Program-made: the position numbers and the translations under genes
Source: Pisolithus tinctorius
Taxonomy: Eukaryota; Basidiomycota; Agaricomycetes; Boletales; Pisolithaceae
DNA length: 64,000 bases
Reading direction: 5' to 3'
Assembly (NCBI GenBank): GCA_024663395.1
Contig: JANFAH010000017.1
Coordinates: 1,178,001 to 1,242,000 of the forward strand
Notes under the pieces: generated by a model
Database searches by the model: none
Told to the model about the DNA's origin: nothing
Seen by the model: the letters and a program-made list of their open reading frames with translations, nothing else
Part shown: positions 22,664-33,289 of the stretch, piece by piece
Layout: every line of letters begins with the position of its first letter
Numbering within the stretch: the first letter of the stretch is position 1

Positions 22664-23739
22664 TAAGCTGCCCTTGGGACACACTTGAATTCCACAGCCA
22701 TTCCATTCTCGTTGTCATTTCCCGGTTGTGGGTATGGTGTCTTTTCATCCGTCATTTGAGCTTTACTGTCTAGCTTCTGGTAGAACCGTTCCACAGATAC
22801 TAATGTTTCGAGTAGAGGACTAGTCTATATAATTAGATATATCTCGCCGTTAGGGTCTCCAATCCTCGAAGATTGAATCGTTTCGTGCGGTACACCTCCG
22901 AATTCAAGTCGAAATTGTCATCTATCCTCACTTAGTACCGCTTAACGTTTCCGCAGCGTATACCGCATCTCCGTGTCATTGTTAGAGTATCTGTACCCAC
23001 GTCCCCGCCATGATCACAGATCTACAAATATGCATACACGTATTCTTCATACATGTATTCGAATCAAATGTAACGCCTATGTATTAGGCTCGTTCAGTTG
23101 ATGACTTTTATATATATCCAAGATTACCGTCGGCACATAATCATTATCGATTCATCACGCAGTAAATTCCTATACGATAGCAACGACAAGATAGCATTGT
23201 AGGCATGCGTGAAAAAAAGAAAGAGAAAAAAGAGTTTGTCAATGGGTACAGATGTGCAAAAAATCATCAGCATGAAAAAGCCGGGAAAAAAACCAATTGC
23301 ATATGTGCAAGTCATAAGATGCGTGCATGCGTGCGTGCGTCGTCATAAGTATTGCCGGCGTGGTGAGTGAATAGGTCGTTGTAGTGGGGTACCACTGTGT
23401 GACGTGTGCAGCGCGTCAACGTGTGTGTGATGGTTGGATTAGAACGTCGTGCTTGAAATCGAACGACGGTGGTATACAAAGAAGTAACGACGTTCGCGGG
23501 GCTAGATGCAACCGCGACGACAAACAGGAGATGCGGAGAACTTGATGCAGCAGAAAAGATGCCGAGTTGGTGGGACAATACCAGGAACATGACCATAAGT
23601 AGCGGGCGCTGGCATCGCCATAGACATTGAGAGGAATGCCACGACACGGGCGGTTGATCGAAGGCGGGCGAGGCTAGAATCACTTGGGGCAGGGAAAGAT
23701 AGGAGGGGAGCAGATCACCGTCAGCCTCAACCCAGTACT
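22664..23739. other. Convergent intergenic region
   Basis: Lies between the 3' ends of the BTB gene and the Skn7-like gene. AT-rich stretches such as TATATATCC (about 23,110) and ATAATTAGATATAT (about 22,830) fit fungal 3' flanks. No gene, RNA or repeat recognised. Confidence 0.5.
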
Positions 23740-26700
23740 TCAAACGGGTTCCCTCTTCACCTCCCTTATTCCATCCTGCTCCTCTTCCAAACCCCTCTTC
23801 TCCCCCATACCCATACCGACACTCATCCCTTCACTAAGACCTACACCCACATCGACAATGCCTTCGTCTTCTATCATATCAAAGCTAAACCCTTCCGGCA
23901 CCCCCAAATTATCACCGTTCACGAGGTCTTTGAGGATCGCTTGATATCGTTCCTCAGTCAGCCCCATCCCGGCAAGCGGATCAATCCGTATGTCAGTCCC
24001 AACCCCACCAATGAACAACGGACCATTTCCGTTGCCATCTACACCCTCCGCGTTCGCGGATGCCGATGGCGGTCCAATTCCACCGCCGTCCCCTCCAGAA
24101 TAAGCCACAGTCGTCCCCGAGGAGGACGCGGAAGACGTCGATGTAGTAGCAGCAGAAGGGGTCGCCGAAGCGGGTACGAGCGCATCCGTCAACGAATTAT
24201 CTGTCGAGAGACGCGGAGCACATGGTATCCTCGGGACCCTCGACATCTCCTGGATGACCTTGAGATGCATGAGGTGCTTCTGTACAAGATCATAACTTCG
24301 TAAGCCCCATCCTGCCACATCACACGCAGCACAAATAGAAAATACGGTACAGAAAGGATCTCACCTCCAATATATCCAACAACCCTTCCTCTCGCTCGGA
24401 CGCGAATTACTTGTCATTAAGATGATAGGCGTAACGTGATCAAATTGGCGGATCAACGATGTGGCCGATATACCGTCCATCTCGGGCATTACAATGTCCT
24501 AAAGCCCGAAGTGTGTCAACAGCCGGCCCCAATGGGCGCCGCCACGTAAAGAGATCAACTCACCATCAGCACTAAATCATACTTTTCCAAGTTCATCTTA
24601 TTCACCGCTCCCACTACATCCACTGCCACGTCAACCGCGCACCTGAATACCTGCAAAAACTTGCTGCTCAGTCTCCTGCTCACCGCATCGTCGTCGACAA
24701 GAAGTACGCGTGGCGGGACTGCCCATCCCGGGACGAACGTTGACCTCCTGACTCGCAGTTTCTGCCCTCCACCAGACGAAGGCGTCGCGGCTCCGGAAGT
24801 TGCTGATGAAGATTCTCGGACGCCGGGGTTTGTGGGCGTAGGTCGCACGACTTCTGCAGCACCTGGACTTTCCTCTTTCTCGAACCCCTCCCCCTCGCAC
24901 TCCCCAATTCCACCTACACCGTCTTCATCAGCACATCCATTCCCGCCTCCATTCCCACCCCCATTCATATTTGGCGTACCAGGTATATCCCCACCATACG
25001 TCCAATTTCCATTCGCATCGTCAAGCGCACTCCTCGGAAGCAAATTTCCCAATGTGAACACCTGTAATCCCTCGTGAACCGTTTGGACCGTCCCGTCCCA
25101 GGATGTATCCGGAGGGATTAGAAAAGGAGCATCACCACTCGTCATATCCGTCCCCTCCGGTCTCGTTCCATTTCCCGAACCTGTACCACTACTCGTCATT
25201 TCAGCAGACGCCCCAGCCTTCCTCGACATCTCATTCATCTGTGCCAAACTCGCCCTCGCAATCGCGGTCGGATCCGGATATCGATGATCCCCAACCAACC
25301 CCAGCACACGATGGGTCTCATGGACAGGTAAAAGCTGAACCTGCTGCATGGGTTGCATCGTTTGCATAGCCGACACCATTTGTTGCATCGATGTCGCTTG
25401 CGGTAAGGAAGACATTGATTCCTGCATGGGTGAATGCACAGATGGAATCGTTTGCGAGAGAGGGATTGTTTCTCGCATGGAAGATATCTGTTCTTGCATA
25501 GATAGAATCGATTGAATAGATTGTATGGGTGGCTCAGCAAGTCCTTGCGCCTAACCTTGTGCTTGTGAAACTGATGGAGACGGGGATTGGGATTGCGCTT
25601 GAGCCTGACTTCTTGATAGTGCCCGAAAAAGTGTCGATGACGACGTAGACGTCGTGGGCGGTCCATGTCCATGTCCATGGGATCCGACCATGTGCTGCGA
25701 ATGAGACGCAGTGAGCGGCCGCAAAAACGGACTTGGCTGCGGCTGTTGCGAAGCCAGCAACGTCGCTGACATCGCAGTCGCCGTGGTCGACATTTTTGTC
25801 GACAGTCCGAACGTGGACGGGGGTGGATGCATGTTGGGAGTCATACTGTGTCCCAGAGACCCTGATCTTGTCGGGGGACGCATTACGGATGTATGGGGTT
25901 TTTGTATTTGCTGAGAGTTATTTGCAAGGCCAGCTGTAGGTGGTGCTGGTCCGGGTGCGATGGATGTTGCGCAAACGGAATCTTTGTGCTTCGCTGAGGA
26001 ACAACGATGAGTATGCGAACGTGCATCGGAGACGCAGGCACAGTGTACACGGGGTAGGGTGCAAGGATCCATTGCACCCACGACCCAACTCCCCTCTTCT
26101 AGTTTCCCTTGACAACCCAACCATTTCTTTGGTCCAAATAACACGGAACACTAACGAACAGAGCAAGATCCAGACCAAAAAAAGTAAGCAGACTCACCGC
26201 CTTCCGCACGCAGAAAATATTGCACTAAACTCTGCATCAAACCATCCTGCTGAGCAAGATTCCTCTGGAAACGAACCATTTCTCCAAGCACGTCCTTGTA
26301 ATACCTTTCCAAACCTCTCACTCGATCCTCTGACCTACCAACCGTGTCCTTAGAGAGTCGTTCTGAGACTGCAGCGCCGCGACTTGCGGTTGTAACCCTG
26401 ACATTCCGTTCTGAAAGCCAGACACGGCGTTCTGCAATCCTGTTGTGACGTATTGAAGAGTTGCGTTTTGAGCATGCGATGCGTTGGCTTGGGACTAGAA
26501 GGCGGTCATCTGCAACTGGAGCGCTGAATGCTGGTTCTGCAGTGCACTCGTATGCGACGCGAGGGTGTTGGTTTGCGTTTGGGAAGATTTCAATTCGCCA
26601 CCTAGGGGTCCGGCTGAGCCAGAACGACCCAGCGTAGAGGGTCCGATAGCGGACCGTGATGGTGCTGATACACGCGCTGCAGGGACCTTGCGTTTCATGT

Positions 26701-27504
26701 TTTCCAGGGCTTCTCGCCGGTCAGCGTGGAAGTCAGGATGTCGAAATGTCCACGAGTGTTCACCAAATTGGGTGCCGTCGGTATTTTTGACCTGGAGTAC
26801 ATGTCAGAATGGGAATTTCCTCTGGTCATAAGAGACACCAGAGCGCGCATATAAGATGCACGCGATATATGCGCATACCCACCTTGTGCCAGTCGTATTT
26901 GTTCAGCTGCCTGACAAACGAGGCAAAATTAGAGTGTTTAAACATGCGAGGGAGGATTGATTTCGTGAAGTCGTTCATGTCCCATTGGAAGGGGAGATGT
27001 GAGTAGGGCAAGAGAAGAGGTCAGAAGTAAGAACGCGTGGTCGATCAAAGTGATGACGGGTTGATGAGAGATAGAGCAAGAAAGAAGTAGGAAGACCGAC
27101 CTTTACGACAAAGCAACCACCGTTTGGACCGCATGATACTGTGTGTGGGAAGGATTGATCCTCAAGTATCCTGATTGCAAGTAAGCAGTGGATCGGAAGG
27201 ATGGCCGCGAAGAGGACGTACTTGTACAATTTCTTGACGAAGTCGCTCGTCGCTGGCATGTTGTCATCGCTGTCCTTTTGAGATTGTGGTGGAGCGGGTG
27301 GTGGCAGTGGATGTTGCAGTTGTTCGCGCTTGAATTGTCTTGATTCTGATCAGGCAGGTTTGATTTGGTGGATGGAGAGCGAAGAGGGGTGTCGTTTTGA
27401 TGGAGAAGGCCAGATCCAGGGAGGATGTCTGCGCGAGAGCTAGAAGTTCGGTGGAGGGATGTGGGCCAGGATAGCGGTGGCGAATAGTGACGATAGGGAG
27501 TCAT
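23740..27504 (-). pseudogene. Skn7/Prr1-type response regulator, multiply disrupted
   Basis: Order on the minus strand: proline-rich leader; an HSF-type DNA-binding domain ([69 protein letters not shown]); a coiled region; LERYYKDVLGEMVRFQRN; a Gln/Pro/Ser-rich linker; a receiver domain (VLLVDDDAVSRRL, then DIVMPEMDGISATSL with the phospho-acceptor Asp, PIILMTSNSRPSE, HLMHLKVIQEM); and an acidic tail. Such proteins combine an HSF fold with a phosphorelay receiver in stress signalling. Lesions: no AG acceptor before DMNDF (CCAATGG|GACATG); TAG after QLQMTAF (about 26,497); a frame change near 26,350 before SKDTV; TAG after SQAQG (about 25,551); and loss of the receiver segment containing the invariant Lys with a frame change near 24,390. 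Each is read directly; an assembly fault could explain some but not all. Confidence 0.8.
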
Positions 27505-28039
27505 GCGATTTGGCGGATTGAGAGGCGGGAGGTGTTGATATTGGAGCGAGACGAGCTGACGGGGGGCAGATGCAGCTGGGAAGGCGGGGAGAGGTGCGGA
27601 CACTGGATCAGAGGGGGAAGTGTGGGGTCAAAGGAACCATCAAAGTCTCAGGCGAAAACGCTCGTACGGCAAGCTGAATTACACCACAAGCGTGGATTCA
27701 AATATTCAACACCGATGCATGTGTGCGAGAGTTGGTGCCGGTGTTACCTTATTGGGAACGAACACTGACGCAGGGGGGACTCATGATTATTAGTCTCGGA
27801 AGGGAAGCCAGCAAAATCACTCCCAAACGGAGACTGACACGAAATATGACGACTCGACACACCATCTCCCATCCATGTATGTCGCTTCGTCCGGTCACCA
27901 TCGTGTGGCATGGCAACGGAGGTTCATCAGAGTCAAGAGAGGGCTACACCAGTTGTGTACAACAGCCATTCCGCGGGTCTATAGCTAGATCACGCACATA
28001 CAGAAGGCAGGTAGTGGTGATAAGCCGAAGCATCAAATA
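27505..28039. other. Intergenic or unassigned 5' regions
   Basis: Lies between the divergent Skn7-like gene and the DUF2235 gene. It may hold a first exon of either, but I found no convincing one. The usual N-terminal DGT motif of DUF2235 proteins is not visible. Confidence 0.4.
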
Positions 28040-29628
28040 GTCCTTTACTGCTTGAGCGGGGTCGGCTCTGAATCCGATTTTAACGGTAACTTCGTGGGCG
28101 CAGCTCCGCTTCTTCGTTGAGTGACTGTTCCCGTCGATTCGAACGTCTCGGTTGCTGATGCGGCCATTCCCCTTTCCAGAGGCTTATGGCACGGCAGTGG
28201 GTCAGTTTTTTAGGTGTCTACCTGCGTAAAAGGATATTCATGATATTTCAGCAAGTAAGATTCGGGATGCATATGCGTTTATCGCCCAAAATTTTGAAGT
28301 GGGCGACGAGATATGTATCTTCGGGTGGGCTATGATCCAAATGGTCCCTTGTAACTACTGACAAGTCCTTGCCATCTAGATTTTCCAGGCGAGTCATTTT
28401 CGTAGTTACCGCTGCTAACAATTAACAAACCTGACTAGGGGTGCCTACACAGCTCGAAAGCTATCTGGTTTAATTGTTAGTAGATTTAGTAGATCTTCTG
28501 ATTGCTTTACTCAAATTCATTTGTGAAAGGACCGTATTGGGCTCTTGGAGAGAGAGCAGCTCGGAGACTTCTTTAAGATCTGGTCTGCTCTCGCCAATGG
28601 CCAACACCCGACGATTCCATCTGGCACGCGTCAGACCAGGATCAAGTGAGTAATTTCATTCAATCAGCCATGGACCTTGCTCTCTGTTGTTGCTGATACA
28701 ATTCCGCTTCCTCGAAGATGCGTGGGCGTACGGGACACCGTTGATTCTGTCTATAAATTTCCCCTTACTCCCATCAGAGATACCCTCGGCATAACAGATC
28801 CCAGTCTTCCGGCCAGCATCGATATTGCACTGCATGCGCTGTCTCTGCAGGAAAATCGAGACCGTTTCTCGCCCACCCTTTGGGAGATGCCCAATGGTGG
28901 CTGGCGCGACAATCAAGTCATTAAGCAGGGACGTCAGCTTTTGTCAACGTTCCTCCCTTTCGAATATCTGACATACGGGGGGTCCTGCAGGTGTGGTTTC
29001 CCGGCTCTCATTGTGATGTTGGTGGAGGTTACGAGAAGCACGACCTCTCTGACTTGGCATTGTTCTGGATGGTGGTGCGTATGATTCTCCAGGATTTTGT
29101 GGAGTCACCTGACATAGGACGGCTTGTAACTAGGGAGAGATCAAGTCCTTCATCAACATCGATACCTCGTTTATTGAGAAGATTGCGCAGCCTCAGCCTG
29201 ATCCGTGGGGAGCAGCCCAACCTGGCAATGGATATGTGGAGTTGGTTGACAGCTTGAAGCGATTCATTCAACCTCAGACACGCTTGCAAGGTGGTGCGAT
29301 CAAGCCAGGCATGGTGTTCCACGAGAGCATCCTTCATGCCCCCACGAGGCTTACGAGGCCGCAATACATGCTCACCCTCTATACGCTCAAGCAAGTATTT
29401 GGAACTTCTTGGAAGCCGACCATTGCACCCCTCAACGAGTTTGAACAATACTGTAAGGATAAGTGGGGGAAACAGTCCAAACGCAAGACTCACCGCAATG
29501 TGCGTATCACTGTCTTCTTTCGTACGCTATTTACGGAATGTTTTGATTTTTTGTGCTTATAGCATGGTATTTTCGACAAGGTTCCCGAGAGTGTCACCTT
29601 TGAGAGTGTATCAGATCTATTTCCTTAG
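28040..29628 (+). CDS. DUF2235 alpha/beta-hydrolase, probably defective
   Basis: The exons read KPKHQIVLYCLSGVGSESDF, then KIRDAYAFIAQNFEVGDEIC, then GFSRGAYTARKLSGL. This GxSxG nucleophile elbow is typical of DUF2235 (Tle1-like) hydrolases, a family that includes phospholipases. Following exons have LLEREQLGDFFKIWSALANG, CVGVRDTVDSVYKFP, ASIDIALHALSLQENRDRF, VWFPGSHCDVGGGYEKH (catalytic-type Asp and His region), IKSFINIDTSFIEKI and MVFHESILHAP. The last short exon ends FESVSDLFP with TAG at 29,626-29,628. FSR is encoded by a 9-nt exon (28,380-28,388) followed by a GC donor. The donor after VIKQ (28,929) is GGACGT, not GTACGT, so that intron may not be removed. The beginning of the protein is missing, so I suspect a pseudogene. 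Confidence 0.65.
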
Positions 29629-29978
29629 ATACCAGGGGCAGGAGCAGGATATGGGCTGTACGGTTCCTTTCATGGTAGTTGTGTCCTAGGTAGGGGGTGC
29701 CCAAGTGCTCAAATTTTGTCATAGTTGTCGTGCATGAACTACCTACTCCCTGTACAAGTGGCCCCTCTGAAACAATTACAATTCCGTATATTGTGCCTTC
29801 CACAATCTTCGAGCATAAAACGAAACAAACAAATAGCATTTCGATTTTGTCGTACAATCCGTGTGGTACTTGCGCGCTTGGTTAGGGAATACCTACCACT
29901 AGAACGAGGCTCTCACAGATGACCCATAATCACCTCGTTTATCATTCAAATCTATTATATGACATATGTACTGAAGTC
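29629..29978. other. Convergent intergenic region
   Basis: Between the 3' ends of the DUF2235 gene and the minus-strand BTB gene. No gene or repeat seen. Confidence 0.5.
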
Positions 29979-30807
29979 CTACACTTGTAGTTCGAAAACC
30001 TTCTGTATCATGGGTGTGAAGTCCAGTCGTGCAGCTGTGGGGTCCCTGTCACCGACAACAAGTTTAGAACCCTCCCCGCCGTTGTTATACGGTCGAAATG
30101 GGTGAAGTGCACACAGTCTCTCCAGCCGAAGCCCCTCCCGCACCGATGCCAACTTCAGTGCCGTTTCAATACCCAAACGCCTACCTTCCTCTACAGTAAT
30201 TGGATCGTGTCTTTGGGCCAGTGCGAGAAGAGAAGGAAGTAGCCAGCCCTTGATGTCATATTGCATGGCGAGCGCAACCTTCTCAACATCGCCAAGAGTC
30301 GCACTGTTACTATCCAACCAAGATATGGCTGCTGCGCGGAGGCTTGTACATTCCAACATCGTGGATAACTTGAGGACAGATATCCATTGGCTGGTAAAGT
30401 GAAGCACTAGGCCCTTATTTTGCCCATGCTGTCTGGTGTGGATAATTCGTAGGCAACATGCCACACTCTGAAAATTGGACAAAGGACTAGCTTACCTGCA
30501 CAATAGAGCTTTCAACAGGCATTCAAATTCATCCTTAGAAATGCCATGCAAGACTACCGGTCTTGTGTCATCCCGGCCCTCTATCATCTCATTTTTGGGT
30601 TGCGGGAGGCGAAACATGTCTCTGAAGATCACCGACTCCTCTTCCAGTGGCTTCCTAGGAACCTTAAACAAACAATTTTCCACCTAATGGAAGGGGTAAG
30701 GTTAGCAGAGGAACTATACGAGCAATGCTTACTAGGAGGACGAGCGTCTCCATATAAAGCTCGGGGTGCTTGAGATACTCAGAAGTGGTTGTCGTACTGT
30801 CTGCCAT
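29979..30807 (-). CDS. BTB/POZ-domain protein
   Basis: The start at 30,807 gives MADSTTTTSEYLKHPELYME. After an intron comes VENCLFKVPRKPLEEESVIF, then DMFRLPQPKN, RPVVLHGISKDEFECLLKAL, and, after a further junction I could not fully resolve, QWISVLKLSTMLECTSLRAA. The end reads PMIQKVFELQV with the stop at 29,979-29,981. The layout (BTB fold, then a helical BACK-like part ending in a short basic-hydrophobic tail) matches a large agaricomycete family of BTB proteins of unknown function. No lesion is evident in the two main exons. It is unlike the BTB gene at 21.3 kb in sequence, so the two are separate subfamilies. Confidence 0.7.
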
Positions 30808-31243
30808 GAGAATGATGGTGACTGTTCCAATGAAGGACATGACCCTTGAGCTTGAGGGGCATGTTTAAGGGGTATGCGCTGCAATCTCCGGTGGACGTTA
30901 TAAACAGCAGACAAGTAGGTTTCCGACGGTCCGATGTGGTTAAAATAGGGGAAGTTTGTTGGGTAGATATCTGGCAACAGTCTTTAGACAGATCTTTGTG
31001 CGTGTGAGAGCGGAAAAGTACATGCCTTCACTTCCAACTTCACATGACGGTCGTAGGACCAAGACGGGGAGGTCTAAATTGCGGCAGAAAACTTTTCAAG
31101 TCTCTGACACGCCAGTAACCGCAGGTCTTACCCTTCATTATCGGTACACAAGGGGAAATTCCGAACCGCTTTCCGGGAAGTTAATGTTGACAAACACTAG
31201 GCCCATCGTTGGTAAGTAGCATAAAGCCACGACAGTCCACTTC
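30808..31243. other. Intergenic region
   Basis: Between the BTB start and the dephospho-CoA kinase remnant. No gene recognised. Confidence 0.5.
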
Positions 31244-31771
31244 TCATCTACCGTTCCTCGGCCCCATCTCGCCCGTCTGCTTAGTGTGCAACACTATACG
31301 CACCAGGAGCGTCCAGGCAACAGACAACAGCCCAAAAGGAGGGAAGAGCCAACTAACGACCCATGTTCGACCAACCATGCGCTCCAACCGGTTCAAGCAT
31401 AGTCGAACCTGGTCCTCCAGCCCGGAATATGATCCAGAATTATCAATGGCGATGTCTGCATAGGTGATTTTGGACGATATCGGCAGCTGAGAACCGAGTC
31501 GGGCTTCGGATTCAGCACGAGTGCATTTGTTGCGGTCCATAAAACAGGATGACATCAGGTCCAAAATACGCTGCTATCTTGGAGAGTGCACGAATGCCAG
31601 GAGCAACGACCTCACGAGTGAGGATGTCGGCATCAATAATAGGGATACCTGCAAGACTCAAGAGAGCAGAGACTGTCGGTTTCCCAGTAAATGTACCGCC
31701 CGTGAAGCCAACAACTATCACCAACGGATAAGAATGACAGATCAGCAATGTCGAGAATGAATACCGAGCAT
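31244..31771 (-). pseudogene. Dephospho-CoA kinase, internally deleted
   Basis: A 7-nt first exon (ATGCTCG, start 31,771) and an intron lead to VVGFTGGTFTGKPTVSALL and IPIIDADILTREVVAPGIRA, then AYFGPDV. The frame then jumps to MDRNKCTRAESEARLGSQLP, KITYADIAIDNSG and a hydrophobic C-terminal anchor typical of the eukaryotic protein. Dephospho-CoA kinase makes the last step of coenzyme A synthesis, using ATP. The middle of the domain (roughly 80-90 residues by family length) is missing with a frame change, and the Walker A motif reads GKPT where GKST is expected. It cannot be functional. It is head to head with the APN1 remnant, starts about 170 bp apart. Confidence 0.75.
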
Positions 31772-31942
31772 CGCTGTGCAATGACTAGTGTTGCGCGTGG
31801 GATACTCTTACGCTGCGACGTTGTGCTTAGTATGTATGACGTCAAATTTGGAAAGTTGCTCGCACTCAAATATTCAGCGCGTCCGCCATTTTCATTGATT
31901 CTCAGAACTAGTGTCACTGCTGTCGCTGTACGTCGACCAGAC

Positions 31943-33041
31943 ATGGTACAAACACACCCGGCAACGCGGACAGCTGCAGCATCCCGGTTCACATCCACTT
32001 CAAACGATCATTTCCGAAGCGGTCTACAAAATGATCCACCAAACGCGAGCCTGGACGGACCAGCGTTGAACCGCCACCTACCAAGCGACGACGGACGACG
32101 AGACCAGACAATGCGAGTACGTCTAAAGAACTTTTCCCTGCGCGTGTATGCAGCCCATGGAAAGTCGGTGCACACGATCTGCTGCAGGAAGCGTCGAGAA
32201 TGCCATCCTCAACGCTGCTCGTGTCGGGTATGTCCCAAGTCCTCAGTTCATCCGTTATACCGTATTCTTTGCCTTTACATTTATGCCTGTCACCATGCCA
32301 AGTGCCAATGCATTTGCCCTCTTCGTCAAATCGCAGTGTAAATGGGCAGCTCCACCTCTGACGGAATCTAACATGTCTGCTTTCACAGCTCGCATGACTG
32401 AGTTCGAGTATTCACCTGCTCACTTGCTCGTGCATAGAAGCTAGTACCTCATGAATCTCTGTAATCCCAACAAGCGCACCTTGTCTCGCGTCTCTCTTCT
32501 GCTCCGAAACCAACAGGGAAAACTCACGACGCACGTTGGCAGTGAAAAACGGAAGAAATTTTACGAGTGTTTCCTGGATGAAATACAACGATGCGAACAG
32601 CTAGGATTTGAGCTTTACAATTTCCAGCAAGTCCAATTCCTCGTTTCGTATTCCCCCATACCCTCTCGCACTTGTGTACCAGCCCAGGTTCGACAATTGG
32701 CCGAATCACGAAGGAACACTCCAATGCACTTAATGCGGGGTGTCTAATCGAGCGCGTAAAACCATTGCTAAGCTCACCGTCGTCGTCGAGAACATGGGAA
32801 GAATCCATTTCGTCTGCATGTCATATGCCATTCCACACCACTCCACAGTTAATCCATTGCAAGATCCAGGCTGGCCCCGGGAACACCACAGATTCTAAAC
32901 TTTCCGAGTTGTGTGGCATCATTGATCGCGTCGAGAACAATGACCAGGCTGGAGCATGTCTCGACACATGTAAGTGCGCATTTTATTGGGTAGTTTCGAA
33001 TCCTGACGGACATGTCAGGCCATATATATGCCGCTGTACGT
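31943..33041 (+). pseudogene. AP endonuclease IV (APN1-type), disrupted
   Basis: The leader from ATG 31,943 is basic (PPPTKRRRTTRPDN in one frame, a likely nuclear signal). Family blocks follow in order: PWKVGAH, AAGSVENAILNAARVG, ANAFALFVKSQCKWAAPPL, NMSAFTARMTEFEYSPAHLL, YLMNLCNPNKR, KFYECFLDEIQRCEQLGFEL, PGSTIGRITKEHSNALN, LTVVVENMG and GIIDRVENNDQAGACLDTC. After an intron, a His follows (CHIYAA). Endonuclease IV cuts DNA at abasic sites with a three-zinc centre. Breaks: a one-base frame change after VGAH, a TAG before YLMNL (32,442 region), and another frame change between LIERVK and IAKL. The conserved C-terminal zinc-binding part is not present after CHIYAA. Confidence 0.8.
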
Positions 33042-33289
33042 TTCTTGGATTACGGAGATGGTGTGCGTGTTGCTCCGTCTCTCACATTCGTTCTTGAAAC
33101 GCCAATGCACACGACGGACACGACCCACGGCGCGTGGGCTGCGGAGATCAGCGTATTGTATAGGATGGCGGGTATGACCGAGACTACGACTGTGACCACC
33201 AACGTTGACAGCCGGCCTCCCAGGAGCCGATCCATTATAACTGTGACATTACTCCAAGCACATCATAGGCAATCCGATCACCGACGCTC
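33042..33289. other. Junction sequence after the APN1 remnant
   Basis: A minus-strand frame of 61 codons looks like one membrane helix (STLVVTVVVSVIPAILYN), but nothing supports a gene. Confidence 0.4.

Noticed and set aside
25551..26497. UAG read as glutamine
   Set aside because: Two TAG codons of the Skn7-type gene stand where Gln fits, but TAG is used as the normal terminator of apparently intact genes here (for example 45,861-45,863 and 51,425-51,427), and the same gene has frame changes and a lost acceptor. Ordinary mutation explains it.
33050..33235. Small membrane protein on the minus strand
   Set aside because: One hydrophobic stretch in a 61-codon frame, at the junction of two pseudogenes, with no other support.
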